DNA from: Pseudoxanthomonas sp. JBR18
GTDB lineage: Bacteria > Pseudomonadota > Gammaproteobacteria > Xanthomonadales > Xanthomonadaceae
Reading direction: 5' to 3'
Assembly: GCF_028198165.1 (NCBI RefSeq)
Contig: NZ_CP116339.1
Span: forward strand, 806,001 to 870,000
Length of the DNA stretch: 64,000 bases
This document shows positions 1-9,197 of this stretch, piece by piece. The stretch's first letter is position 1; each line of letters opens with the position of its first letter. Under the pieces are notes generated by a model. The model did no database searches. It was not told the origin of the DNA and saw only the letters and a list, made by a program, of their open reading frames with translations. The position numbers were made by a program, and so were the translations under genes.

Positions 1-993
1 GAGTTCGAAGTGGTGGTGGATCGGCGCCATGCGAAACACGCGCTTGCCGGTCAGCTTGAAGCTGGCCACCTGGATCATCACCGAGAGCGTCTCGATCACG
101 AACACGCCACCCATGATCACCAGCACCAGCTCCTGGCGCACGATCACCGCGATCGTGCCCAGCACCGCACCGAGCGCCAGCGCGCCGATGTCGCCCATGA
201 ACACCATGGCCGGATAGGTGTTGAACCACAGAAAGCCCAGCCCGGCGCCGGCGATGGCCGCGCAGATGATCACCAGTTCACCGGCGCCCGGCACCTGCGG
301 AATCTGCAGATAGTTGGAGAACACCGCGTTGCCCGAGGCATAGGCGAACACCGCTAGCGCGCAGGCCACCAGCACGGTGGGCATGATCGCCAGCCCATCC
401 AGGCCGTCGGTCAGGTTGACCGCATTGGAGAAGCCGACGATCCAGAAATAGGCGATGGCGATGAAGCCGAAACCGGCCAGCGGCAGCGCCACGGCCTTGA
501 ACAGCGGGATGTAGAACGTGGTCGCCGCGGCCACATCGGCGGTGTGCCACAGGAAGATGCCCGCAGCCAGGCCGAAGATCGACTGCAGCAGGTACTTCCA
601 GCGCGACTTGAGCCCGTTGGGATCGCGCTTGACGATCTTGATCCAGTCGTCGTACCAGCCGATCACCCCGAAGGCCACCATCACCGCCAGCACCAGCCAC
701 ACGTAGCGGTTGCGTAGGTCGCCCCACAGCAGCGTGGCCATCAGCACCGTCATCAGGATCAGCGCCCCGCCCATGGTCGGCGTGCCGGCTTTGGAGAAGT
801 GGCTCTGCGGGCCATCGGTGCGGATCGGCTGGCCGCCCTTGAACTGCGCCAGCTTGCGGATCACCGCCGGCCCCAGCCACAGCGACAGGAAGAGCGCGGT
901 GAGCGCCGCCAGGATCGCGCGCAGGGTCAGATAGTTGAAGACCGCAAAGACCGAGTCCAGTTGCCGCAGCCAGCGGGCCAGTTCAAGCAGCAT
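1..993 (-). CDS. mraY: Phospho-N-acetylmuramoyl-pentapeptide-transferase (MraY), 3' end cut off
   Basis: This integral membrane enzyme transfers phospho-MurNAc-pentapeptide from UDP to undecaprenyl phosphate, making lipid I. The ATG at 993 opens [12 protein letters not shown] and 331 codons are visible before the window edge. Family marks seen are a tract reading TMGGALI, the cytoplasmic loop DDWIK, the motif [10 protein letters not shown], and near the edge [10 protein letters not shown]. coli MraY has 360 residues, so roughly 30 C-terminal residues are missing. It is the last gene visible in the cell wall run and overlaps murF by 11 bases, so translation is probably coupled. Identification is secure; only the end is unknown. 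Confidence 0.97.
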   Translation of the reverse strand, partial: MLLELARWLRQLDSVFAVFNYLTLRAILAALTALFLSLWLGPAVIRKLAQFKGGQPIRTDGPQSHFSKAGTPTMGGALILMTVLMATLLWGDLRNRYVWLVLAVMVAFGVIGWYDDWIKIVKRDPNGLKSRWKYLLQSIFGLAAGIFLWHTADVAAATTFYIPLFKAVALPLAGFGFIAIAYFWIVGFSNAVNLTDGLDGLAIMPTVLVACALAVFAYASGNAVFSNYLQIPQVPGAGELVIICAAIAGAGLGFLWFNTYPAMVFMGDIGALALGAVLGTIAVIVRQELVLVIMGGVFVIETLSVMIQVASFKLTGKRVFRMAPIHHHFEL

Positions 994-2380
994 GCGCGGT
1001 GCCTCCCGTGGATTGCGCGGGCGCGGCGGGAAGCAGCGCGGTGACGATGCGGTCCATGGCACTGCCACGGGATCCCTTGACCAGTACGCGCACCTGCGCG
1101 GCCGGATCGATGGACGCCAGGTCCCGGGCCAGTGCCTGGGCCAGTGCGGCATGGGTGTCGAACGTGCGCGCGCCCTCGCCGTAAGCCTGCGCGGCGTGCG
1201 CACTTAGTTCGCCCAACGCATACAGGCGGGCGATGCCGGCCTGCCTGGCACGCAGGCCGGCGGCGACGTGCAGCGCGGGGCCTTCGGGACCCAGCTCGCG
1301 CATGTCGCCCAGCACCAGCCAGCCCTGCCGCGTGATGGCTGCCAGGGTGTCGATGGCCGCGGCCAGCGAGCCGGGATTGGCGTTGTAGCTGTCATCCACC
1401 AGTACCGCACCGGATGGCAGCGTCTGCGCCACCTGACGGCCGGCGACCGGACGCGCGGCGGCCAGCCCCTCGACGATGGTGTCCAGCGCCACGCCGCAGC
1501 CCAGCGCCAGACCCGTCGCGGCTAGCGCGTTGCGCACGTTATGGCGGCCAGGCAGAGCCAGGGTGACTTCGGCCTCACCTTCCGGCGTGACCAGCACGAA
1601 GCGCGAGCCCTCCGCGCCGGTGACGATGTTGCGCGCGCGGATGTCGGCGCTGCACTCCAGGCCGAAGCGCAGCACGCGCCGCCCTGGCACTAGCCCGGCA
1701 AACACTTCAACGAAGGCGTCATCGGCATTGATCACCGCCACACCGTCGGCGGGCAGCGCGCTGTAGATGGCGCCCTTGGTCCGGGCCACGCCCAGCAGGC
1801 TGCCCATGCGCTCCAGGTGCGCGGCGGCGATGTTGTTGACCAGCGCCACGTCCGGGCGCGCGACGTCGGTGAGGTAGGCGATATCGCCCGGCTTGCCGGC
1901 GCCCATCTCGTAGACGGCGTATTCGGTCGTGTCCGGCGCCTCGATCACCGCCAGCGGCAGGCCGATCTCATTGTTGCGATTGCCCGGCGTGCAATAGGTT
2001 TCGCCGGCGCGCTGCAGGATGGACAGCACCAGGGACTTGACGCTGGTCTTGCCATTGCTGCCGGTGATCGCCACGACCTTGCCGGCGCGATCGCGCTGCA
2101 AGCCGGCAGCCAGGCGGGCGAGCGCCAGCTGGGGATCGGACACGAGGATCTGCGGCAGGTCGCTATCCACGGCACGCTCGACCAGCAGGGCCGTGGCACC
2201 ACGGCGGGCCGCGTCGGCCACGAAGTCATGCCCATCGAAACGCTCGCCGCGCAGCGCCACGTACAGGCTGCCGGCACGCAGCGCACGGGTATCGTTGGAC
2301 ACCGCATCGACGGTGGTGTCCTCGCCATGCAGCTCACCGCCTGCCAGGTGCGCGATCAGCGAAAGCGGCAGTCGGTTCAC
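983..2380 (-). CDS. murF: UDP-MurNAc-tripeptide--D-Ala-D-Ala ligase (MurF)
   Basis: Cytoplasmic Mur ligase that adds the D-Ala-D-Ala dipeptide to UDP-MurNAc-tripeptide using ATP. The 465-residue product has an N-terminal uridine-binding domain (about 1-95), the ATP-binding loop GSNGKTS at 107-113 and the C-terminal Mur ligase domain (DDSYNANP, then VLGDMRELG). Length is normal (E. coli 452). The start is GTG at 2380, sharing the four bases GTGA with the murE stop; this overlap supports the start. Its 3' end overlaps mraY by 11 bases. Confidence 0.97.
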   Translation of the reverse strand: MNRLPLSLIAHLAGGELHGEDTTVDAVSNDTRALRAGSLYVALRGERFDGHDFVADAARRGATALLVERAVDSDLPQILVSDPQLALARLAAGLQRDRAGKVVAITGSNGKTSVKSLVLSILQRAGETYCTPGNRNNEIGLPLAVIEAPDTTEYAVYEMGAGKPGDIAYLTDVARPDVALVNNIAAAHLERMGSLLGVARTKGAIYSALPADGVAVINADDAFVEVFAGLVPGRRVLRFGLECSADIRARNIVTGAEGSRFVLVTPEGEAEVTLALPGRHNVRNALAATGLALGCGVALDTIVEGLAAARPVAGRQVAQTLPSGAVLVDDSYNANPGSLAAAIDTLAAITRQGWLVLGDMRELGPEGPALHVAAGLRARQAGIARLYALGELSAHAAQAYGEGARTFDTHAALAQALARDLASIDPAAQVRVLVKGSRGSAMDRIVTALLPAAPAQSTGGTAHAA

Positions 2381-3864
2381 TGGTGAACCTCCAGCGCCGC
2401 GCGTGCCTGCACGGTGTCGTCGAAGGGATGCCTGATGCCCTCAATTTCCTGATAAGGCTCGTGCCCCTTGCCTGCGATAAGCACGATGTCGCCGGCCCGC
2501 GCCTGGCCCACGGCTCTGGCGATGGCGCGGGCCCGGTCGCGCTGCACGGTATGGGGCGTGGCGCTAGAGAAGCCGGCCACGATGTCGGCCACGATTGCGT
2601 CGCCGTCTTCGGTCCGCGGATTGTCGTCGGTGACGATAATCACGTCGGCGTGCTGCTCGACCACGCGCGCCATCTCCGGTCGCTTGCCGCGATCGCGATC
2701 ACCACCGCAACCGAACACGCACACCAGGCGCCCGGCCAGGTGGCCGCGCAGGCTGGTCAGCGCCTGCTCCAGCGCGTCGGGCGTGTGTGCGTAGTCGATC
2801 ACCACCAGCGGCTGGCCAGTGTGGCCGCCGAGGCGGTTCATGCGGCCATGGATGGGTTGCAGCTGGGCGAGGACCTGGGCAATCCGCGCGGTCTCCACGC
2901 CGGTGGCATGCAGCACACCAGCCACCGCCAGCAGGTTGTCAGCGTTGAAACGCCCCAGCAGCGGCGAGCGCACTGGATGCGCCTTGCCATCGATCACCAG
3001 CTCGAAAGCGATCCCGGCCGCGTCCAGCGCCAGGTCGCATGCCTGCACGGTCGCGCCAGCCGCAGCGCGCGCGCTGACCCCGACCAGGCGCGCCCCAGGG
3101 GCCAGTTTGCCCGGCAGGGTCGCGCCGAAGGCATCGTCCAGGTTGACCACCGCCGCCTTGAGCCCGGCGCGCTGGAACAGGCGCGCCTTGGCCGCGCCGT
3201 AGCCTTCCATGCTGCCGTGGTAATCCAGGTGATCGCGGGTGAGGTTGGTGAACACCGCCACGTCGAAATCCACCGCGTCCACCCGGGTCTGCACCAGGGC
3301 GTGCGAGCTGACTTCCATCGCCACCGCCTGCGCGCCAGCGTCATGCAGTTGGGCCAGCAGCGCATGGGTCTGCAGCACCAGCGGCGTGGTGAACCCGGTC
3401 GGCTGCACCTGCCCATACAGGCCGGCGCCGAGGGTGCCGATGCTGCCGCCGGAGGTGCCCAGCAGGTGCCAGGCCTGGCCGAGCAACTGCACAAAGGAGG
3501 TCTTGCCGTTGGTGCCGGTGACGCCGACCACGGTCATCTGCCGCGAGGGATGGCCGTAGAACGCATCGGCGATCGCACCCAGGCGACCACGCAGGCCGGG
3601 TACGGCGATCGCGTCGGCCGGAGCCGGCAGGGTCGCTGGGGCTGGCGGCTCGAACAGGATCGCCGCCGCACCCGCCGCACGTGCCTGGTCGACGAAGCCC
3701 AGGCCGTGCCAGGTCGAGGCGCTGTTGTCGACCGGCCCGATCGCCACGAAGGCATCGCCCGCATGCACGCTGCGGCTGTCCTGGGTCAGCCCGTGCACGA
3801 CCAGGCCCGCCGGGATGGCGGGCACGTCGGGCAACAGCGCGGACAAGGCCATGGCGCGGCTCAT
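2377..3864 (-). CDS. murE: UDP-MurNAc-L-Ala-D-Glu--2,6-diaminopimelate ligase (MurE)
   Basis: Adds the third stem-peptide residue to UDP-MurNAc-dipeptide. The product has 495 residues, as in E. coli. The P-loop GTNGKTS is at residues 117-123. The DDNPR motif near the C-terminus is the one associated with choice of meso-diaminopimelate rather than lysine, so the wall is inferred to be the usual Gram-negative type. The start ATG at 3864 overlaps the ftsI stop as ATGA. The reading frame stays open far upstream inside ftsI, but that extension has no Mur homology and is rejected. Confidence 0.97.
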   Translation of the reverse strand: MSRAMALSALLPDVPAIPAGLVVHGLTQDSRSVHAGDAFVAIGPVDNSASTWHGLGFVDQARAAGAAAILFEPPAPATLPAPADAIAVPGLRGRLGAIADAFYGHPSRQMTVVGVTGTNGKTSFVQLLGQAWHLLGTSGGSIGTLGAGLYGQVQPTGFTTPLVLQTHALLAQLHDAGAQAVAMEVSSHALVQTRVDAVDFDVAVFTNLTRDHLDYHGSMEGYGAAKARLFQRAGLKAAVVNLDDAFGATLPGKLAPGARLVGVSARAAAGATVQACDLALDAAGIAFELVIDGKAHPVRSPLLGRFNADNLLAVAGVLHATGVETARIAQVLAQLQPIHGRMNRLGGHTGQPLVVIDYAHTPDALEQALTSLRGHLAGRLVCVFGCGGDRDRGKRPEMARVVEQHADVIIVTDDNPRTEDGDAIVADIVAGFSSATPHTVQRDRARAIARAVGQARAGDIVLIAGKGHEPYQEIEGIRHPFDDTVQARAALEVHQ

Positions 3865-5747
3865 TCCAGGCTCCTGGGCAGCGCCGGTTCGGCCACGGCC
3901 TGGATCGGCGCCGGCAGCGGCTTGGGCAAGGGCTCGGGCTTGCGCGGCGTTGGAGCGCGTGCAGGATGCTGGGCTTCGTCCTTGGCCTGCTTGGCCAGCC
4001 AGGCGTCGATGTCGTCCGGCGGCACGTCCATCAGGCGCAACGCGCCCTGCATCACGTTGTGGAAGACCGGCGCGGACACCAGGCCACCGTAGTACTTGCC
4101 GGCCTGTGGGTCGCGGATCACGGTCACCATCGCAAAGCGCGGATGGGTCGCCGGCACCAGGCCAGCGAACAGCGCGGTGTATTGGCCAGCGCGATAACCG
4201 CCGCCCCCTGCAATGCGCGCGGTGCCGGTCTTGCCGGCCACGTGGTAGCCCAGGATGGCCGCATCCTTCGCGCCGCCCTTGGTCACCACCGTCTCCATCA
4301 TGGCGATGACTTCCTTGGCCACCTTGGCCGGGATGACCTGCTCGCCCTCGGCTCGCATGCCCTTGACGAAGGTCGGCGTGACCAGGCGACCGCCGTTGCC
4401 CATGGTCGCGTAGGCGCGGGCGATCTGCAGCGGCGACACGTTCAGACCGTACCCGTAGGCCATGGTGGTCTTGGTGGTGCCATACCAACCCGGCGTTCCC
4501 GGCTGCGGCACCGTGCCGGACGCCTCGCCCGGGAAGCCGCTGTGCGGCTTGCTGCCATAACCAAAGGCACGGATCGTCTTGTAGAAGGTCTCGTCCGGAA
4601 TCTTGGCCACGATCTTGGCCGCACCGATGTTGGAGCTGTGGGTGATCACCCCCGTCACATCCAGCACGCCGTTGTTGCGGGGGGTGTCGTGGATGGTGAA
4701 GCCGCCCGGCAGCGCCATGTAGCCCGGATTGGTGTCGATCAGCGTGGCCGGCGTGACCACGCCCGCGGCCAGCGCGGTGGAGACGGTCAGCGGCTTCATG
4801 GTCGAACCCGGCTCGACCAGGTCGGTCACCGCGCGATTGCGGTGCGCGTCCGGCTTGCCCAGATCCTGTGCGTTGGGATTGAAGGTGGGCAGGTTGGCCA
4901 TGGCCAGCACTTCACCAGTGGCCACGTCCAGGATCACCACCGAGCCGCCGGCCGCCTCGTTCTCGTCCACCGCGCGCCGCAGCTCCCGGTAGGCCAGGTA
5001 TTGGATGCGACGGTCGATGCTCAGGGTCAGATCGTTGCCCGGCTGGGCTGGCGTGACCAGGTCCAGGTTCTCCACGATGTGACCGGCGCGGTCGCGGATG
5101 ACCCGCTTGCGCCCCGGCTTGCCGCGCAGCCAGTCGTCGAAGGCCAGCTCCAGGCCTTCCTGCCCACGGTCATCGATGTTGGTGAAGCCCAGGATGTGGG
5201 CCATCGCCTCACCCTGCGGGTAGAAGCGCTTGTACTCGCGTTGCGAATACACGCCCGGCAGGTCGTGGGCCAGGATGGCCTTGGCCGCATCCGGGTTGAT
5301 GCGGCGCTTGAGATACATGAACTCGCGATCGGCGCGCTGGCTGATGCGGCGGGTCAGGTCGTCGACCGGTTCACCCAGTGCCTTGGCCAGCTCCGGCAGG
5401 CGATCCGGGCTCTTCATGACCTCCTTGGGATCGCACCACACCGACTCGACCGGCGAGGACACCGCCACCGGCTCGCCGTTGCGGTCGGTGATCATGCCGC
5501 GCGAGGTCGGGATGGCGATCTCGCGCATGAAGCGCGCATCGCCCTCCTTCTGATAGAAGTCGCTGTTGATCAGCTGCACGTAGGCCGCGCGGCCGATCAG
5601 GCTGAACGAGCACAGCGCCATCGCGCTGGTCACCAGGACCAGGCGATTGCGCAGGTTGAAACGCGCCCGGTTGCGGTTGCGCGGCAGCGGGCCGCGGCGC
5701 TCGCCGTCGCGGTTCAGGATGCGCTGGAGGGCCTGGCGCAGGTTCAT
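3861..5747 (-). CDS. ftsI: Septal peptidoglycan transpeptidase, penicillin-binding protein 3 (FtsI)
   Basis: Class B penicillin-binding protein that cross-links septal peptidoglycan with FtsW. The 628 residues contain a basic cytoplasmic tail, one membrane anchor at about 35-56, a pedestal domain, and a transpeptidase domain with all three catalytic boxes: STMK at 315-318 (serine 315 the nucleophile), SSN at 371-373 and KTGTA at 506-510. A proline-rich tail covers about 595-628, somewhat longer than in E. coli (588 residues). It overlaps ftsL upstream and murE downstream, each as ATGA. Confidence 0.97.
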   Translation of the reverse strand: MNLRQALQRILNRDGERRGPLPRNRNRARFNLRNRLVLVTSAMALCSFSLIGRAAYVQLINSDFYQKEGDARFMREIAIPTSRGMITDRNGEPVAVSSPVESVWCDPKEVMKSPDRLPELAKALGEPVDDLTRRISQRADREFMYLKRRINPDAAKAILAHDLPGVYSQREYKRFYPQGEAMAHILGFTNIDDRGQEGLELAFDDWLRGKPGRKRVIRDRAGHIVENLDLVTPAQPGNDLTLSIDRRIQYLAYRELRRAVDENEAAGGSVVILDVATGEVLAMANLPTFNPNAQDLGKPDAHRNRAVTDLVEPGSTMKPLTVSTALAAGVVTPATLIDTNPGYMALPGGFTIHDTPRNNGVLDVTGVITHSSNIGAAKIVAKIPDETFYKTIRAFGYGSKPHSGFPGEASGTVPQPGTPGWYGTTKTTMAYGYGLNVSPLQIARAYATMGNGGRLVTPTFVKGMRAEGEQVIPAKVAKEVIAMMETVVTKGGAKDAAILGYHVAGKTGTARIAGGGGYRAGQYTALFAGLVPATHPRFAMVTVIRDPQAGKYYGGLVSAPVFHNVMQGALRLMDVPPDDIDAWLAKQAKDEAQHPARAPTPRKPEPLPKPLPAPIQAVAEPALPRSLE

Positions 5748-6007
5748 GGCCGGATCACCACTACGTCCTCGGTCTCGGGCGACTTCATGCCCAGCCGGTC
5801 GTGCGCGATCTGCTCCACGCGGGTGCTTTCGGCCACGGTGGCCTGCTCCAGCTGCAGGCGGCCGAACTCGATGTTGAGTTCATCGCGAGTCTTGTCCAGC
5901 GCGTTGAGCTGCACGAACAGCACCCGGTGCTGGTGGCGCGCGTAGACCACCGCGATGGCGGTGGCGACATTGGCCAGGATCACGATGATCAGCAGGGTGC
6001 GGATCAT
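5744..6007 (-). CDS. ftsL: Cell division protein FtsL
   Basis: Small bitopic division protein of 87 residues that forms a complex with FtsB and FtsQ and signals to FtsWI. The N-terminus is a hydrophobic segment at about 2-21, followed by a periplasmic stretch rich in Gln, Glu and Leu with heptad spacing, consistent with the coiled coil used to pair with FtsB. The C-terminal [16 protein letters not shown] resembles FtsL of related bacteria. Position between rsmH and ftsI is diagnostic. Both ends overlap neighbours by four bases. Confidence 0.93.
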   Translation of the reverse strand: MIRTLLIIVILANVATAIAVVYARHQHRVLFVQLNALDKTRDELNIEFGRLQLEQATVAESTRVEQIAHDRLGMKSPETEDVVVIRP

Positions 6008-6960
6008 GCCGCGGCCCCCAGCTTCTCGGCCACGCGCAGCACCGCACTGCGGGCGCGCGGATTGGCAGCGGTCTCTTCCGGCGTGGCGCGCAGGGCGTCG
6101 CCGACGATCGCCAGGGTCGGGGTGAAGTCCTGCGCCACCGGCAGACGGCGGTTGCCGGCCGGCGCCTTGGCGTGTCCGGCGATGAAGCGCTTGACGATGC
6201 GGTCTTCCAGCGAATGGAAGCTGATCACGGCCAGGCGGCCGCCAACCTTCAGGCGTGCCATCGCGGCGTCCAGGCCAGCCTCGAGGTCGGCCAGCTCGCG
6301 ATTGATGTGGATGCGGATGCCCTGGAAGCTGCGCGTGGCCGGATGGATCTTGTCTTTGCCGCGCGGCATGACGCTGGCGATCAGCTCGGCCAGCTGTGCG
6401 GTGCGGGTGATCGGCGCCTCGCCGCGGCGCGCAACGATCGCCCGGGCGATGCGCCGGCTCATGCGCTCTTCGCCGTACTGGAACAGCACGTCGGCGATCT
6501 CGGCCTCATCGGCGCGGGCCAGCCACTGCGCGGCGCTTTCGCCCGCTTCCGGGTCCATGCGCATGTCCAGCGGGCCATCCTTGCCGAAGGAGAACCCACG
6601 CTCGGCCACGTCCAGCTGCGGCGAGGACACACCCAGGTCCAGCAGCACGCCGTCCAGCCCATCGGCCGTGGCGTCCCACTGCGCCAGCTCGGCAAAGCTG
6701 CCGCGGTACACCGACACGCGCGCATCGCCGTCGAAGACGGCATGGGCGTGCGCGATTGCGTCGGGATCCTTGTCCATCAGCAGCAACCGGCCTCCCGGGC
6801 CGAGGTGTTGCAGCACGCCGCGCGCATGGCCGCCGCGGCCCAGCGTGCCGTCCAGATACGTTCCGTCCGCCTTCACCTGCAGCCCGTCCATGACCTGCGC
6901 AAACATCACCGGAAGGTGGCCGGGCTGCGCCTCGGGGCGCATCCGGGCCCCCATCGTCAC
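6004..6960 (-). CDS. rsmH: 16S rRNA (cytosine-1402-N4)-methyltransferase RsmH (MraW)
   Basis: SAM-dependent enzyme that methylates N4 of C1402 in 16S rRNA; RsmI, encoded at 9198-10016, methylates the ribose of the same nucleotide. The product has 318 residues with the family SAM loop [10 protein letters not shown] at 37-46, then [12 protein letters not shown] and the C-terminal motif [12 protein letters not shown]. The start is GTG at 6960, giving a GTGA overlap with mraZ; an ATG at 6954 is a close alternative. It belongs to the co-transcribed division cluster. Confidence 0.95.
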   Translation of the reverse strand: MTMGARMRPEAQPGHLPVMFAQVMDGLQVKADGTYLDGTLGRGGHARGVLQHLGPGGRLLLMDKDPDAIAHAHAVFDGDARVSVYRGSFAELAQWDATADGLDGVLLDLGVSSPQLDVAERGFSFGKDGPLDMRMDPEAGESAAQWLARADEAEIADVLFQYGEERMSRRIARAIVARRGEAPITRTAQLAELIASVMPRGKDKIHPATRSFQGIRIHINRELADLEAGLDAAMARLKVGGRLAVISFHSLEDRIVKRFIAGHAKAPAGNRRLPVAQDFTPTLAIVGDALRATPEETAANPRARSAVLRVAEKLGAAA

Positions 6961-7403
6961 AGCCTGAGGTCGAGCAGCTCCTCGCCCAGATCCTCGTCAG
7001 ACAACGTCTGCTGGATCTGCGCGCGATGCGCCTGCTCGCTCCACAATTCGAATTTCTCGCCCATGCCAAGCAGCACGGCCTTCTTGTCGATCCCGACCGC
7101 GTTGCGGTGACTGGGCGGGATCGTCACCCGGGCGTTGCCGTCCGGCTCCAGGAACGCGGCCGAGCCCACCAGCTTCTGCTGCAACAGGCGCACGTTGGCC
7201 TTGACGTTGGCCTTGCCCATCACGCTGTCGCGCACCCGCTCCCACACCGTGTGCGGATAGATCCACAGGCAACCGGCATCGAACGGGCTATAGGTCAGCA
7301 CCAGGCGATTGCCGCACTCACGCGCGACGAGGTCGCGGTAGACGGTGGGAACCGCCAACCTGCCCTTGTCGTCCACTGTGATGGCGGTTTCGCCCTGGAA
7401 CAC
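6957..7403 (-). CDS. mraZ: Transcriptional regulator MraZ
   Basis: AbrB-like DNA-binding protein that autoregulates the division cluster from repeats in its own promoter. Two SpoVT/AbrB-type halves are visible: DDKGRLAVP near the N-terminus and DGNARVTIP in the second half, with the end LLDLRL. I place the start at GTG 7403, giving 148 residues beginning [14 protein letters not shown], the N-terminus expected for xanthomonad MraZ. An ATG at 7439 would add 12 residues. A start at 7502 is excluded because it lies upstream of the -10 element and runs across the MraZ box. Confidence 0.93.
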   Translation of the reverse strand: MFQGETAITVDDKGRLAVPTVYRDLVARECGNRLVLTYSPFDAGCLWIYPHTVWERVRDSVMGKANVKANVRLLQQKLVGSAAFLEPDGNARVTIPPSHRNAVGIDKKAVLLGMGEKFELWSEQAHRAQIQQTLSDEDLGEELLDLRL

Positions 7404-7442
7404 GTCCCTTCTGCCTTGAAATGCACTGCCGACTGCCATTGA

Positions 7443-7487
7443 ACCACGAAAAACCACTGAAACCCCGATTTTCCCGCTGGTGCCCAC
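7443..7487 (-). promoter_or_regulatory. MraZ box: five operator repeats at exact 10-base spacing
   Basis: Read on the minus strand, GTGGG, GCGGG, CGGGG, GTGGT and GTGGT occur at 7483-7487, 7473-7477, 7463-7467, 7453-7457 and 7443-7447. Each is followed by five unrelated bases, so repeats fall on one DNA face per turn. E. coli MraZ is known to bind TGGGN repeats separated by five bases just downstream of its promoter, which is what is seen here. The number of repeats and the degeneration of the last two are direct observations; binding by this MraZ is inference. Confidence 0.8.
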
Positions 7488-7513
7488 ATTAGCACCGAGC
7501 AATGGGTTGTCAA
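7486..7513 (-). promoter_or_regulatory. Sigma-70 promoter of the division/cell wall cluster
   Basis: On the minus strand there is a perfect TTGACA -35 at 7508-7513, a 16-base spacer, and TAATGT at 7486-7491. A TG one base upstream makes it an extended -10. The first MraZ repeat overlaps the -10 edge and the rest lie in the transcribed leader, so bound MraZ could block polymerase. The start of transcription should be near 7479. Confidence 0.75.
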
Positions 7514-7583
7514 CAACTCGCGCACCCGGAAATCACTTGACGGATCAAGGGCTTGCGACAAACTTCAGAGACTTGTTCAAACC

Positions 7584-7592
7584 TTATCCACA
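7584..7592 (+). promoter_or_regulatory. Consensus DnaA box upstream of mraZ
   Basis: TTATCCACA, the strongest DnaA-binding 9-mer, occurs once here, about 71 bases upstream of the mraZ -35 and 139 bases upstream of the divergent NRDE gene. A single box is not an origin. It could make the cluster responsive to DnaA, or be chance. Confidence 0.45.
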
Positions 7593-7730
7593 AGTTGCTG
7601 TTTCGTCTCAAATTTTGAGATTGAACCGAAATTCAGGCGCGTGGAGGTGATGTGAAGTGACCCCGGTCACGGGACGCTGCGGGCCAGTGCCGCGTACCGC
7701 GATTGCGCAGAACCACGGGACAATACCGAC

Positions 7731-8492
7731 ATGTGCCTGGTCGCCATTGCCTGGAGAACCCACCCGCGCTGGCGCCTGGTGATGGCCGGCAACCGCGATG
7801 AATTCCATGCTCGTCCGACCGCGGCACTGGCCCCCTGGGAGGACCGCGCCGGGGTGATGGCGGGCCGCGACCTGCAGTCCGGTGGCACCTGGGCCGGGAT
7901 CGGCAGCGGCGGTCGCCTGGCGGTCGTCACCAACGTCCGCGATCCAGGCACCCCGGCTCCGGCTGGCGCACCCTCACGCGGGGCGCTGGTCGCGGACCAT
8001 CTGGGCAGCGCCGTGCCGGCCGACCAGACCGCCGGCGCGCTGGAAGCCCGCGCCGCCGCCTTCGCCCCGTTCAACCTCCTGCTGGCCGATGCCGATCACT
8101 GCCAGTACGTCGGCAACTGGCCGCAGCCGCTGCGGCGCGAAGTGCCACCCGGCATCCACGGCATGTCCAATGGTCCATTCGACGATCCGTGGCCCAAGAC
8201 CCAGGCACTGACCGACCGGCTCGGCGCATGGCTGCAAGGCCACGCCGAGGATCCGCTGCCGCTGTGGGACGCCCTGCACGACCCCGCCGAAGCGGTCGAC
8301 ACTGCCCTCCCTGAGACCGGCGTGCCCCTGGACCTGGAACGCCGCCTCTCGGCGGCCTTCATTGCCGACGCCCGCTACGGCACCCGCGCCAGCACCGTGG
8401 CCGCCATCGACCATGCCGGCCACGGCTGGATCGCCGAGCGCCGCTTCGGCCCCGATGGCGTATTCCTAGGCGAAACCCGCCTGGAGTTCTGA
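7731..8492 (+). CDS. NRDE family protein (TANGO2-like)
   Basis: The 253-residue product begins MCLVAIAW and contains the defining NRDE tetrad at 22-25 within AGNRDEFHARPT, followed by a tract ending in AVVTNVRD. This is the NRDE/TANGO2 family, found in bacteria and eukaryotes. Cysteine 2 after the initiator Met suggests an N-terminal nucleophile-type fold, but the activity is not established; human TANGO2 has been linked to heme and lipid metabolism. No signal peptide is seen, so it is probably cytoplasmic. It stands alone, divergent from mraZ and convergent with rnpB. Confidence 0.85.
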   Translation: MCLVAIAWRTHPRWRLVMAGNRDEFHARPTAALAPWEDRAGVMAGRDLQSGGTWAGIGSGGRLAVVTNVRDPGTPAPAGAPSRGALVADHLGSAVPADQTAGALEARAAAFAPFNLLLADADHCQYVGNWPQPLRREVPPGIHGMSNGPFDDPWPKTQALTDRLGAWLQGHAEDPLPLWDALHDPAEAVDTALPETGVPLDLERRLSAAFIADARYGTRASTVAAIDHAGHGWIAERRFGPDGVFLGETRLEF

Positions 8493-8579
8493 GCAGCACG
8501 GAACTAGGACCGTTGAAAGCCGGACCAAGCATTCGCAGCACTCAAAAGATACGGACCTCAGCGCCCCCGCTGGAGCAAA

Positions 8580-8706
8580 GCCCCCTGAGTCAGGGGGCGC
8601 GCCGACAGGCGCGGGGTGTGGAGGACAAAGCGCCGGGGCCCGGAACGTCGCGCCGCCGAGCGCGGCACGACGTTTTGGGGGCTCCACCTCGCGAGGCGAG
8701 GTGGAG
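8580..8706 (-). terminator. Two hairpins downstream of rnpB
   Basis: Just past the 3' end of rnpB a perfect 10-base-pair stem (8682-8691 with 8697-8706, loop 8692-8696) is present. Further on, an almost perfect 19-base palindrome sits at 8580-8598. Neither is followed by a long U run on the minus strand (CTTTG after the second), so they are weak terminator candidates or 3'-end protecting structures. The rest of 8493-8706 shows nothing recognisable. Confidence 0.4.
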
Positions 8707-9062
8707 GTGGCGGAGCCGGCCTGTAAGCCGGGTTCTGTCGTGGACAGTCATTCCTCTAGGCGCATCGTCACCGATACGCTCAAGCAACCTACCCGGACCC
8801 GACGCGGGCCGCGCCATGAGGTCCCTATTCGGTCTTGCTCCCGGTGGGGTTTACCGTGCCGGTCTGTTGCCAGACTCGCGGTGCGCTCTTACCGCACCAT
8901 TTCACCCTTACCTGATCCCTTGCGGGCCATCGGCGGTTTGCTTTCTGTTGCACTGGCCGTCGGCTCGCGCCGCCCAGGCGTTACCTGGCACCGTGCCCTG
9001 TGGAGCCCGGACTTTCCTCGGCATTCTTACGAATGACGCGACTGTCCGGCCGGCTCCGCCGA
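8707..9062 (-). ncRNA. rnpB: RNase P RNA (type A)
   Basis: Catalytic RNA of RNase P, which matures tRNA 5' ends. On the minus strand the conserved parts appear in order: GAGGAAAGTCCGGGCTCC near the 5' end, CAGGGTGCCAG-like P-loop sequence, the AGGGTGAAA tract, GTAAGAGCGCACCG, AACCCCACC, and near the 3' end ATGACTGTCC and ACAGAACCCGGCTTA. Helix P1 is a perfect 13-base pairing of 9048-9060 with 8709-8721. End positions are set from P1 and may be off by a few bases. Confidence 0.96.
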
Positions 9063-9067
9063 GTGAC

Positions 9068-9097
9068 ATTCTACGGCCACGCCGTCGAATCTCCCAA
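9068..9097 (-). promoter_or_regulatory. rnpB promoter
   Basis: TAGAAT at 9068-9073 on the minus strand lies seven bases before the RNA 5' end, with TTGGGA at 9092-9097 and an 18-base spacer. The distance to P1 fits transcription starting at about 9061. Confidence 0.6.
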
Positions 9098-9197
9098 AAT
9101 TTGCTGCGTAAATTTCGGGCCCCGCACCGTGCGCCACCTATCCCCCGACGCTTCGCGCCCGCCCCCTTAACAAAAGGAGGCTTTCCTGCCGGGGAGA

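Larger units (their letters stand above)
7404..7730. other. Divergent intergenic region between mraZ and the NRDE-family gene
   Basis: This 327-base gap holds the mraZ promoter and MraZ box, the DnaA box, and a perfect inverted repeat TCTCAAA-T-TTTGAGA at 7606-7620 whose binding protein is unknown. It is visibly more AT-rich than its surroundings. No clear sigma-70 promoter for the rightward gene was recognised and no small gene is seen. Confidence 0.7.

Noticed and set aside
3865..4488. Extension of the murE frame to 703 residues
   Set aside because: The added part lies wholly in ftsI in another frame and has no Mur homology; ATG 3864 with the ATGA overlap is convincing.
7404..7502. mraZ start at 7502 giving 181 residues
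   Set aside because: It would lie upstream of the -10 element and translate through the MraZ box; family proteins are about 148-152 residues.
7584..7592. Replication origin
   Set aside because: Only one DnaA box, no AT-rich unwinding region and no dnaA, dnaN or gidA neighbourhood.
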